Assembly: GCA_017524185.1 (NCBI GenBank)
Contig: JAFWUG010000062.1
Span: 1 to 36,950 of the forward strand
Source: Bacteroidales bacterium
Lineage (GTDB): Bacteria > Bacteroidota > Bacteroidia > Bacteroidales > Tenuifilaceae
Direction: 5' to 3'
Length of the DNA: 36,950 bases
How positions within the stretch are numbered: the stretch's first letter is position 1; each line of letters begins with the position of its first letter. The notes under the pieces are model-generated. The model was not told the DNA's origin, made no database searches, and saw nothing but the letters and a program-made list of their open reading frames with translations. The translations under genes were made by a program, and so were the position numbers. Shown piece by piece: positions 7,555-14,171 of this stretch.

Positions 7555-9036
7555 ATGAACTTGCGGATGCATAATAAAGTCTTAAAAATTAGCACGTTGT
7601 GGCTTTTTTTGCTGTTTTTGTCCTTTGGACTATTCGCAGCAAATCCCGCAGCCGAACCGCAGTTGCGCGTTACGGCCAAACTCTACGTCAAGGGTGGTAA
7701 CAGCAGCGATGCTAAGATGGTGTTATACGTTAATGGTAACAAAATCAAAGAGTTGACTCCAAGCCGCAAGAATTTCTTCGAACTCGACATCGACTACAAC
7801 AAGGAGTACATTCTATCGTTTGAAAAGCCCGACTATGTTACCAAGAAAATTCAAATCAACACCAAGGTCCCAAGCACCTTCAACACCAAGATAGCTCGCG
7901 TTACCGATTTCGATGTGGAGCTGTTCAAACAGCAAGAGGGTCAGCCCATTATGTCATATAAAAATCCCGTTGGGCGTATTCACTACGATGCCTATATCGA
8001 CGATTTTAACTACGACACCGACTACACCCGCCAGGTCCAGGAGCAGCTACGCGAAGAGGAGCGCCTGCTTGCTCTCAATCAGCAGCAGGCCGTCAAGGCC
8101 AAGCAAGCTGCCGAGGAGGAAGCCCGTCAGCAGCAGATAGCCGCCCAGGCTGCTGCCCGCCGTCAGGCCGAGGCCGAGAAGAAAAAGGCCGAAGAGGAAG
8201 CGCGTAAGAAAGAGGCCGCTCGTATTGCAGCCGAGGCGCAGGCGCGTAAAGATGCCGAAGCCAAGGCCAAAGAGGAGCAGCGCCTACAGCAAGAAGAGGC
8301 CAGCAAAAAGGCAGCCGAGCAAGCCCGCAGGGATGCAGCCGAGCAAGCCCGCAAATTGGCCGAGCAGCAGCAGGTCGAAGCAGCTCGCCTACAGGCTGAG
8401 GCCGAAAAGGTGCGCCAAGCCGATGCCGAGAAGAAAAAAGCCTTGGAAGAAGCCCGCCGACAGGAGGCCGCACGCATAGCCGCCGAGGCGCAATTGCAGC
8501 GCGAGGCCGAGGCCGCACGCAAGCGTGCCGAGGAGGAACACTACCGTAAGGAGCAGGCCCGCATAGCAGCCGAGGCTCAGGCCCGCAAGGATGCCGAGGC
8601 CATGGCCAAAGCCGACCAACTCCGACAGCTGCAAGAGCTGGCCAAGCGCGAGGAGGAACGCAAGCAGCGCGAACTGGCCGAAAAAGCGCGTCGCGAAGCC
8701 GAGCGCGAGCTCACCGAGGCTGAGAAACGCAAGCGCGAGGACGAACTGCGCCTCCGAATGATAGCCGAACGCCTGAGCAAAAGCATTGGCGACGAGGATG
8801 CCGCCGAGGTGATTAAGGTGCTAACCCCCGAAGATATTGCCCGACGCTATAAACGCGAACGCGTGGACGAAATAACCAGTTTGCCCCGCATAACCATAAC
8901 CCGTACCGTCTTTAACCGTAACAACACAATTAACTTCTACACCAAGGTGGAGCACATTTGGGGTAGCAAGTTCTACTTCAAAGACGGTTTTTCAATCTCT
9001 GAATTTCAGTACAAAAAAGAAACGGCTAACAATTAA
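7555..9036 (+). CDS. Exported protein with PEGA-like domain and long coiled coil
   Basis: 493 residues in three parts. Residues 1-29 are a signal peptide (KISTLWLFLLFLSFGLFAAN). Residues 35-120 form a beta-rich domain resembling PEGA-type surface modules (VLYVNGNKIKELTPS, YNKEYILSFEKPDYVTKKI). Residues about 160-410 are a continuous, highly charged Ala/Glu/Lys/Gln/Arg coiled coil of TolA-like composition with imperfect internal repeats; the unit EKKKA-EEAR--EAARIAAEAQ occurs at about 8173-8247 and 8428-8493, and ARIAAEAQ a third time near 8560. A folded tail (ITRTVFNRNNTINFYTKVEHIWG) ends the protein. I do not recognise the family and give no function. It precedes three SiaC-like genes on the same strand, but a separate promoter at 9072 argues against a strict operon. 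A second ATG at 7567 is an equally possible start. Confidence 0.72.
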   Translation: MNLRMHNKVLKISTLWLFLLFLSFGLFAANPAAEPQLRVTAKLYVKGGNSSDAKMVLYVNGNKIKELTPSRKNFFELDIDYNKEYILSFEKPDYVTKKIQINTKVPSTFNTKIARVTDFDVELFKQQEGQPIMSYKNPVGRIHYDAYIDDFNYDTDYTRQVQEQLREEERLLALNQQQAVKAKQAAEEEARQQQIAAQAAARRQAEAEKKKAEEEARKKEAARIAAEAQARKDAEAKAKEEQRLQQEEASKKAAEQARRDAAEQARKLAEQQQVEAARLQAEAEKVRQADAEKKKALEEARRQEAARIAAEAQLQREAEAARKRAEEEHYRKEQARIAAEAQARKDAEAMAKADQLRQLQELAKREEERKQRELAEKARREAERELTEAEKRKREDELRLRMIAERLSKSIGDEDAAEVIKVLTPEDIARRYKRERVDEITSLPRITITRTVFNRNNTINFYTKVEHIWGSKFYFKDGFSISEFQYKKETANN

Positions 9037-9071
9037 CCCCAAAATAGGTGGTAAGTAAAGCATATTTTTTA

Positions 9072-9079
9072 TACATTTG
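9072..9079 (+). promoter_or_regulatory. Promoter -7 element of the SiaC-like gene cluster
   Basis: TACATTTG fits TAnnTTTG. It overlaps the possible TTG start at 9077, which therefore cannot be used from this promoter; this supports ATG 9119 as start of the first SiaC-like gene. Confidence 0.55.
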
Positions 9080-9118
9080 CATCATTGTCTCTACTGCAAT
9101 CATAACATCGAAACAGAA

Positions 9119-9496
9119 ATGGACATCTTAAATATACCTGAATCGCCTGATACTCCAGCGGTAAATCTCGATCCCACCACGGGTATAATCGAAATGTCTG
9201 GAAAGTCGCTGCCCGAGAACATAAAGGAGTTCTATGGACCTATAATAAATTGGCTTACAGCCTATAGCACCTCTCCACAGCCTCAAACGCTTCTCAGAAT
9301 GCGCATGGACTATTTCAATACTGCCTCGTCGAAAATGATTATGGAGATACTCGAGGTGCTCGACCGTATGCACCTCAATGGCCACAACGTAAAGGTGGAA
9401 TGGCGCTACAGTGTTGACGACGAGGATATGCTAGAGTCGGGCGAGGATTACGCCGCGCTGCTTAACATAAAGTTTGATTTTATCGCTTGCCAATAA
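9119..9496 (+). CDS. SiaC-like (DUF1987) regulatory protein, copy 1
   Basis: 125 residues with the SiaC/DUF1987 fold, related to STAS-type anti-sigma antagonists. In Pseudomonas aeruginosa SiaC is phosphorylated on Thr68 by SiaB and dephosphorylated by the PP2C phosphatase SiaA, and so controls a diguanylate cyclase and biofilm formation. The family signature is clear: GIIEMSGKSLPENIKEFYGPI, then MDYFNTASSKM with Thr at residue 68 exactly, then the VEWRY-S-DDEDMLESGEDYA segment. Start at ATG 9119 gives the family length and follows the promoter at 9072. Copies 2 and 3 follow within 30-40 bases. No SiaA, SiaB or GGDEF gene lies in the window, so the partner is elsewhere or different. Family call is confident, pathway is inference. 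Confidence 0.88.
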   Translation: MDILNIPESPDTPAVNLDPTTGIIEMSGKSLPENIKEFYGPIINWLTAYSTSPQPQTLLRMRMDYFNTASSKMIMEILEVLDRMHLNGHNVKVEWRYSVDDEDMLESGEDYAALLNIKFDFIACQ

Positions 9497-9522
9497 GTTT
9501 TAAGGTTTTATACCACACACCG

Positions 9523-9909
9523 ATGCAACCCCTAAAAATTGAAGCAACGGGAGTTACTCCCACAGTCGATTTCGATGCCGACGCCGGTACGCTGAGCCTC
9601 GAAGGTCGCTCGCTGCCCGAGGATGTTAAATCGTTCTATCTGCCCTTGGTGCAGTGGATTGACGAGTATATCAAGCATCCAAACAGCAGCACTACGCTTC
9701 GGCTGTACTTCGACTACTTCAACACGGCCAGCTCTAAAATGCTGCTCATCATACTTAACAAGTTCAAAGAACTTGTGCGTAATGGGCATCAGGTGCAGGT
9801 GGTGTGGCAATATCCCTCCGACGATGTGGAGTTGGAGAATGCGGGGCAAGATTTTGCCGAGCTGCTCAAGTTGCCATTCAAGATAGAAGCCGTGGAGGTG
9901 GACGATTGA
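9523..9909 (+). CDS. SiaC-like (DUF1987) regulatory protein, copy 2
   Basis: 128 residues, the closest paralogue of copy 1: GTLSLEGRSLPEDVKSFYLP, FDYFNTASSKML with Thr68 again at the phospho-acceptor position, and VVWQYPSDDVELENAGQDFA. A TTG in the same frame at 9487 lies inside the previous gene, while ATG 9523 starts 26 bases after its stop and gives the family length, so I chose the ATG. Tail ends in acidic VEVDD. Probably in one transcript with copies 1 and 3. If phosphorylated like SiaC it would act as a partner switch; the kinase and target are not visible here. Confidence 0.87.
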   Translation: MQPLKIEATGVTPTVDFDADAGTLSLEGRSLPEDVKSFYLPLVQWIDEYIKHPNSSTTLRLYFDYFNTASSKMLLIILNKFKELVRNGHQVQVVWQYPSDDVELENAGQDFAELLKLPFKIEAVEVDD

Positions 9910-9946
9910 GCGTATACTGAACATAGACAAAACAACTTGGTATATC

Positions 9947-10384
9947 ATGGATAATAAGTTTTACATTCCCCATAAAAAGGATACGCCCGAGGTGAATTTC
10001 AACATCGAAACGGGCGAGTTTAGTGTCATGGGGATTAGTCATCCCGAAAATATAGCCATCTTTTTTGCACCGCTGGTGGAGTGGCTCGAAGAGGTTAAGA
10101 ATGCCATAGCGTCAAAAAAGGTGGTTGCCCCAGCACGCATAAACCTTACGTTTTTCTTCATCTACATAAATTCGGCTTCGTATAAATATCTCATATCGTT
10201 GGTCGATAATATTCACGATTTTGTGAGATATGGAGCCGAAATTGATGTTATGTGGTGCTACGAGAATGGCGATGTGGATATGCTTAATGCGGGCGAGGAA
10301 CTTCGCGAGTATTTGAATCTTGGAGTAAACTTTGAAACCGCCGAGCGCAATCGTCCCGACGAGTGGGACGACTCGTTGGCTTAG
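9947..10384 (+). CDS. SiaC-like (DUF1987) regulatory protein, divergent copy 3
   Basis: 145 residues and clearly homologous (TPEVNFNIETGEFSVMGI, PENIAIFFAPLVEWLEE, VDMLNAGEELREYLNLGVNFE), but diverged at the key sites. The acceptor motif reads FIYINSASYKYL, with Ser76 in place of the Thr and with Phe-Asn-Thr changed to Ile-Asn-Ser, and the GRSLPE loop is GISHPE. An insertion of about eight residues (KNAIASKKVVAPAR) precedes the motif and the C-terminus is longer (NRPDEWDDSLA). It may be a Ser-switched form or one with a different kinase; the sequence alone cannot tell. A strong bidirectional terminator follows. Confidence 0.84.
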   Translation: MDNKFYIPHKKDTPEVNFNIETGEFSVMGISHPENIAIFFAPLVEWLEEVKNAIASKKVVAPARINLTFFFIYINSASYKYLISLVDNIHDFVRYGAEIDVMWCYENGDVDMLNAGEELREYLNLGVNFETAERNRPDEWDDSLA

Positions 10385-10400
10385 AATGAACGTAATACCA

Positions 10401-10436
10401 CAAAAGCGGGCTGTCTTTTCAGATAGCCCGCTTTTG
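10401..10436. terminator. Bidirectional terminator between SiaC-like cluster and pfkA
   Basis: AAAAGCGGGCT (10402-10412) pairs perfectly with AGCCCGCTTTT (10425-10435). The flanking A and T runs let it work for the + strand SiaC-like genes; the - strand pfkA ends about 70 bases before it in its own direction. Confidence 0.8.
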
Positions 10437-10506
10437 GTTGTGAGTGCGGTTGCGCGTGTTGGCAAATCGAGTGGGATGTTGTTTACACGGCAAAAGGTTG
10501 CGCTCC

Positions 10507-11601
10507 TTAGTCGCCAAAACTAATGCCCACGCCACGTGCAGTGTTCATCAGTGCGCATTGGGGTTGCACCAGGTTGGGCTGGTTAATGGCCTCAAGCAGC
10601 GGTACCGATATGATGTCGGGGTGGCGGTATGATACCATCTGCCCGAACTGCTCGGCCAGCACCATCTCGAATGCTTTTACACCGAATTGTGTGGCCAGCA
10701 CGCGGTCGTAGGCCACGGGAATGCCGCCGCGCTGTAGGTGTCCTAGCACCGTTTCGCGGATGTCGGCCTCGAGGCCAGCTTGCTTCAGTTCGTGGGTGAG
10801 TTTGTGAGCCACACCGCCCAGGCGTAGGTTGTGGTAGCCCACCTCGCTGTTCGCCTCGGTGCTGAGCTCTCCGCCTATGGGCATGGCACCCTCGGCAATT
10901 ACCACGATAGCGTGGCCTTTGCCTCGGTTGTAGCGGCTCTGGAGTTTCTCCTTAACCTTGGCTATGTCGTAGGGTATTTCGGGAATTAGGCACACCTCGG
11001 CACCGCCTGCAATGGCGGCGTGTAGAGCAATCCATCCCGCGTTGCGTCCCATCACTTCGAGAATTAGCACGCGATTGTGGCTCGAGGCTGTGGTTACTAG
11101 TTTGTCGACCGCCTCGGTGGCTATCTGCACTGCGGTTTGGAATCCGAAGGTGAAGTCGGTGGCCGACAGGTCGTTGTCGATGGTTTTGGGCACTCCGATA
11201 ATATTCAGCCCTTTCTCGTAGAGCTGCTGCGATATGCGCTGTGATCCATCGCCGCCCACGTTAATCACTGCGTCGATGCCCAGGTATTGCAGCTTGCGTA
11301 TCATCTCGTCGGAGCGGTCAACCGCGCCCCACGAGCCATCGCGGTTCTTGATGGGCCATGCAAAGGGTCCGCCTTTGTTGGTGGTGCCAATAATGGTGCC
11401 GCCTTGTATGTGTATGCCAGCCACCACGCGCTCGTCAAGCACTTTGATCTCGGTGGGTTCGCGCAGTATGCCGTCGAACGATTGTATGCTGCCAATAACC
11501 TCCCAGTCCTGCTCCTGCGAGGCGCGTTTCACAATGGCGCGTATCACGGCGTTGAGCCCAGGGCAATCGCCGCCGCCAGTGGTTACTAGTACTCGTTTCA
11601 T
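10507..11601 (-). CDS. pfkA: 6-phosphofructokinase
   Basis: Phosphorylates fructose 6-phosphate to fructose 1,6-bisphosphate, the committing step of glycolysis. The 364-residue protein has the nucleotide loop GGGDCPGLNA (9-18), GGDG at 116-119, PKTIDND at 138-144 (catalytic Asp), GFQTAV, the substrate motif EVMGRNAGW and the HLQRGG stretch. GGDG indicates ATP as donor, while Lys in PKTIDND is more typical of PPi-type enzymes; the mixture is known in ATP-dependent members of the mixed-substrate (group III) PFK class. The frame runs open back to 11937, but homology begins at ATG 11601. I see no good promoter match upstream. Single gene, convergent with the SiaC-like cluster. Confidence 0.93.
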   Translation of the reverse strand: MKRVLVTTGGGDCPGLNAVIRAIVKRASQEQDWEVIGSIQSFDGILREPTEIKVLDERVVAGIHIQGGTIIGTTNKGGPFAWPIKNRDGSWGAVDRSDEMIRKLQYLGIDAVINVGGDGSQRISQQLYEKGLNIIGVPKTIDNDLSATDFTFGFQTAVQIATEAVDKLVTTASSHNRVLILEVMGRNAGWIALHAAIAGGAEVCLIPEIPYDIAKVKEKLQSRYNRGKGHAIVVIAEGAMPIGGELSTEANSEVGYHNLRLGGVAHKLTHELKQAGLEADIRETVLGHLQRGGIPVAYDRVLATQFGVKAFEMVLAEQFGQMVSYRHPDIISVPLLEAINQPNLVQPQCALMNTARGVGISFGD

Positions 11602-11749
11602 GCGTTGGTTTGCTTTTCGGTTTGGGCAATTCCCATTGTAGTTATAGGTGAAAATGGTTTTATATGTTACATGTTTTGACCTAAATTGCTGGTTTTTGCT
11701 GATTTTTTTATCGTTTTGGGATATATTGCAAGCTTTGAGTTTATGAATA

Positions 11750-12499
11750 GTGTTGAAAAAACACCCCAAAGTTTCCCTCGGGGTGCTTTTTCGTGATGAT
11801 GGTTGGGCTCGGATTATAACCAAGAACGCTAAAAGCGGTGTAATGCAGGTGAATGCTACGCAATACCCCAATGAATGCTGGATAGCTATGTTCGATAACG
11901 AGCAGATGGACAAGCCTACCCTAATCAAAACCGACAAGCAGAGCTACAGCTGCGGACGTATGCGCTCGCAGTACTACCAGTGCACCTGGGCGGCCAGCAA
12001 CGGCGACATCTACGTGTTTGCGCCCAACGTATCGCGCACCCAAACCGATGCCCGCCAGCGGTCGGACTACAAATCGAGCGTGATGCGCATAAAAGCCGGC
12101 GACAACAAGTTCGACGATGCCTACGGCACCGTGGACATCGAAACCGCATGCGGCCACGCCCTCTACCGCTGCTGGCACCTGAGCGGCAGCTACTTCCTGC
12201 TGTAGCTGTTCACGGGCGAGTTCAACGGCATGGGCCAAAACGCCACCGCCATGGCCATCTACAGCGGCGAAGAAAAAACCGTGAAGCTCATCACGGGGCT
12301 GCCCGCCACCTCCGCCATCAGCAGCTTCGGCAAGCGCCCCTACAACGATGCCAATGGCAAGAGCTACATTAGCGTGCAGACCAATGATGGGCAAAAACCC
12401 GCTGTGTATGAGATTGATCCTGCCACGGCCACGGCCAAGCGCGGTCTAGAGGTGGAGTGCGGCAGCATATCTTACGCTGGTAAACTTACCGCAAAATAA
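11750..12499 (+). pseudogene. DUF4374 lipoprotein, 5'-truncated with internal stop
   Basis: Homology to DUF4374 proteins runs from about 11826 to the end: WIAMFDNEQMDKPTLIKTDK, CGRMRSQYYQCTWAASNGDIY, VMRIKAGDNKFDD, CWHLSGSYFLL, then LITGLPATSAISSFGKRPY, DGQKPAVYEIDPATATAKRG. A TAG at 12203-12205 splits it in one frame (YFLL-stop-LFTGEFNG), so this is a nonsense change rather than a frameshift. About half of a normal DUF4374 protein (roughly 400 residues plus lipoprotein signal) is missing at the front, and the first residues of the open frame read through a terminator hairpin. A DUF4374 lipoprotein, XusB, binds siderophores in Bacteroides thetaiotaomicron; no TonB receptor is left here. TAG is a normal stop in other genes of this window, so recoding is unlikely. 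Confidence 0.82.
11755..11791. terminator. Orphan terminator hairpin
   Basis: CACCCC (11761-11767 region) pairs with GGGGTG (11780-11785), with five A before and five T after, so it can work on both strands. It does not follow an intact gene: it lies behind the pfkA start on one side and in front of the DUF4374 remnant on the other, as if the gene it served has been lost. Confidence 0.6.
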
Positions 12500-12525
12500 A
12501 CAAACGCAAACAACAGATACACAAT

Positions 12526-13188
12526 ATGATAAAGAGAATTATAACTGTCATAGCCCTATTGCTGGCTGCTATAGGAGCACATGCCCAGTACGATGCCAAA
12601 ACGCAGGCCGTGATAGACAACATCATGACCCGCACCTCGGTGCGCAGCTTCGACACCAAGCCCGTGGAGGCCAGCAAGATAGAAACCATGCTACGCTGCG
12701 CCATGGCCGCCCCCACCGATCGCAACCTGCAGCCATGGCATTTCGTAGTGCTCAATACACCTGAAGCGCTGGCAGCCTATTTTGGCAGCGGCGAGGAGCG
12801 CAAGGCCTCCCCACAGCACGCCCACAAACCCGCCGCCGATGGAAAAGTTCAGGCCGAGCGTAAGAAAAAATCGCCCCCTACATTGGTCATCCTCATTTGC
12901 GGCGATACCACCCGTATGCAGCAAGGGGTAAAACGTGAGCTTTGGGTGCAAGATCTCTCCGCAGCCAGCGAAAACCTGCTGCTGGCCGCCCACGCGTTAG
13001 GTTTAGGTGCGGTATGGATTACTGGATATCCTACTGGCAAAGTCGATATGTTCAGAAAAAGACTAAATTTGCCAAACAATCTTATCCCACTCAATGCCAT
13101 TCATATTGGCTATCCCGATCCCTCCATAAAGCTGAAGCCCAAGAATAAATGGGATGAGAAAAAAATAACGTACGGTCCATGGAAATAA
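12526..13188 (+). CDS. Exported nitroreductase-family flavoprotein
   Basis: 220 residues. Residues 1-20 are a signal peptide (MIKRIITVIALLLAAIGAHAQ), unusual for a family that is mostly cytoplasmic. The mature part is a nitroreductase fold: TRTSVRSFDTKPV (FMN phosphate-binding Arg-Ser), CAMAAPTDRNLQPWHFVVL, LWVQDLSAASENLLLAAHALGLGAVWITG and the closing HIGYP. Members use FMN and NAD(P)H to reduce nitro compounds, quinones or flavins; the substrate cannot be read from sequence. It starts 26 bases after the DUF4374 remnant and its stop lies in the same reading frame as the FMN-binding lipoprotein that follows, so the three probably once formed a periplasmic redox or metal-uptake operon. Confidence 0.88.
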   Translation: MIKRIITVIALLLAAIGAHAQYDAKTQAVIDNIMTRTSVRSFDTKPVEASKIETMLRCAMAAPTDRNLQPWHFVVLNTPEALAAYFGSGEERKASPQHAHKPAADGKVQAERKKKSPPTLVILICGDTTRMQQGVKRELWVQDLSAASENLLLAAHALGLGAVWITGYPTGKVDMFRKRLNLPNNLIPLNAIHIGYPDPSIKLKPKNKWDEKKITYGPWK

Positions 13189-13233
13189 CCAATAACCCCA
13201 GCAGCAAAACACGCATCAGCCATAGCTCTGACA

Positions 13234-13584
13234 ATGGCCCTATTGATGGCTTCATGTGGCGATAAGGCCATGCAGCACAAAAATGGTCGCTATACCGTGA
13301 ATACAACCACCATAGCCCCCGATGTTATTGGTTACAACGGCCCTACACCGCTGCTGATACACATCAGCAACGATAAGGTTGAAAGTATCGAAGTTTTGGA
13401 AAATGGTGAGTCGCCCAGCTATTTTGAGCCCATCGAGGAAGAACTACTGACCCGATGGAATGGTCTCACGGTGAATGAGGCCATAAATGCTGAGGTTGAT
13501 GCCGTAAGCGGCTCTACATACAGCTCCGAGGCCGTAATCAGCAATGTAAGACGGGGGTTACGCTACTACCAAAGCCATAAGTAG
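13234..13584 (+). CDS. FMN-binding domain lipoprotein, start uncertain
   Basis: 116 residues from ATG 13234 with an FMN_bind domain: LLIHISNDKVESIEVLENGESP, then VDAVSGSTYSS, which matches the motif where ApbE attaches FMN covalently to Thr. The N-terminus MALLMASCGDK has a lipobox-like MASC but is too short for a signal peptide. Continuing upstream in the same frame gives a hydrophobic run (ASAIALTMALLMASC) without a proper start codon before the nitroreductase TAA. An ATG at 13179 overlapping the nitroreductase end would give a good basic n-region if one base were added or removed near the AAAAC at 13206-13210. So either a frameshift sits there or a rare start is used. Domain call is firm, the start is not. 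Confidence 0.72.
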   Translation: MALLMASCGDKAMQHKNGRYTVNTTTIAPDVIGYNGPTPLLIHISNDKVESIEVLENGESPSYFEPIEEELLTRWNGLTVNEAINAEVDAVSGSTYSSEAVISNVRRGLRYYQSHK

Positions 13585-13607
13585 CCCCGTTTGCAGATAC
13601 CACTATT

Positions 13608-13638
13608 AACGCCAAGCATAGCTTGGCGTTTTTTTTTA
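13608..13638 (+). terminator. Terminator after FMN-binding lipoprotein gene
   Basis: AACGCCAAGC (13608-13617) and GCTTGGCGTT (13621-13630) form a 10-bp perfect stem with an ATA loop, followed by a T run. Confidence 0.85.
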
Positions 13639-13815
13639 TGCCAGCTGTCGTCAGGCTTCGGCCTGCCCGTTGCATCATCCGTAGAGACGTGATGGAGCGC
13701 GTCTTCATTCGGGTTGTATAGCAATGATGCTCCGAATAGGTTGGGTATAACCGTCCATAACGGTATTTTTGCGCACGGGTGATGCAAATTGCATTTGTCC
13801 TTTGAATTTGGGATC

Positions 13816-13877
13816 TTTATGCTTGACATAATTTGCTTCTCTTAAAAATGAAACGTTGCGGACTACTTCTCTAACTC
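13816..13877 (-). repeat. Relic copy of the hydC start / hydA end junction
   Basis: Positions 13816-13842 match 15965-15991 (hydC start codon, MSSIKI leader and upstream bases) at 25 of 27 bases, and the region ending AACTC at 13877 matches the hydA 3' end at 16012-16029, in the same order, orientation and nearly the same spacing (62 versus 65 bases). It reads as a decayed duplication, not a gene. Confidence 0.6.
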
Positions 13878-13984
13878 AAGCGGCGTGTCGGAGACACGCT
13901 ACAACGCGGATGGAGGCGTACCTCAGGTACGCATAGCAGTGGTGGGCTGTTGCCTACACTGTGCCTTGCAGACTTCGTGAGGGT

Positions 13985-14007
13985 TTATTGAGATTACGTG
14001 CTTTCAG
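13985..14007 (+). repeat. 23-bp inverted repeat, left copy
   Basis: Begins TTATTGAGATTACGTG and ends CTTTCAG. The exact reverse complement lies at 15163-15185, so the two copies flank the lipoprotein gene at 14172-14864. Confidence 0.7.
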
Positions 14008-14087
14008 CACGTCTCTGTCTTTGATACATAACAGCCATCGCTCTAATGTTTAATTTGAATTTTGAACAGCCTCCCAGAGGCCGTTAT

Positions 14088-14137
14088 AAAAAAAATCCAT
14101 TCCTTGCGCTGGCATTGGCAGGCGCAAAGAATGGATT
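14088..14137 (-). terminator. Terminator of the 14172-14864 lipoprotein gene
   Basis: On the - strand AATCCATTC-TTTGCGC (14137-14122) pairs with its near-perfect complement at 14109-14094 and is followed by seven T residues. A + strand frame across this site is a by-product of the hairpin. Confidence 0.75.
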
Positions 14138-14171
14138 GATGGTTGCTATCTATGCGTTGGCGGGATGGCGG

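Larger units (their letters stand above)
13639..14087. repeat. Repeat-rich intergenic region, left of lipoprotein gene
   Basis: No coding frame is convincing. It contains: a 62-base degenerate copy of the hydC/hydA junction (13816-13877); the palindrome GCGTGTCGGAGACACGC (13883-13899), also at 15235; a small palindrome around GCGTACCTCAGGTACGC; and a 23-base sequence (13985-14007) present in exact inverted form at 15163-15185. The mixture of short palindromes resembles REP-type intergenic elements seen in Bacteroidota. Confidence 0.6.

Noticed and set aside
8093..8786. Several long open frames on the - strand opposite the coiled-coil gene
   Set aside because: Ala- and Arg-rich translations with no domain features; they are a by-product of the repetitive GCC/GAG codons of the real gene.
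11602..11937. N-terminal extension of phosphofructokinase
   Set aside because: The extra residues have no homology, cross an orphan terminator and overlap the DUF4374 remnant; ATG 11601 gives the family start.
12203..12205. TAG as a recoded sense codon in the DUF4374 gene
   Set aside because: TAG ends other genes here (hsdR, the 14172 lipoprotein, coiled-coil neighbours), no suppressor tRNA is visible, and the gene is also truncated at the front.
13566..13829. Short - strand frame beginning MSSIKI
   Set aside because: Only the first codons match hydC, because of the duplicated start region; the rest is unrelated and crosses a terminator.
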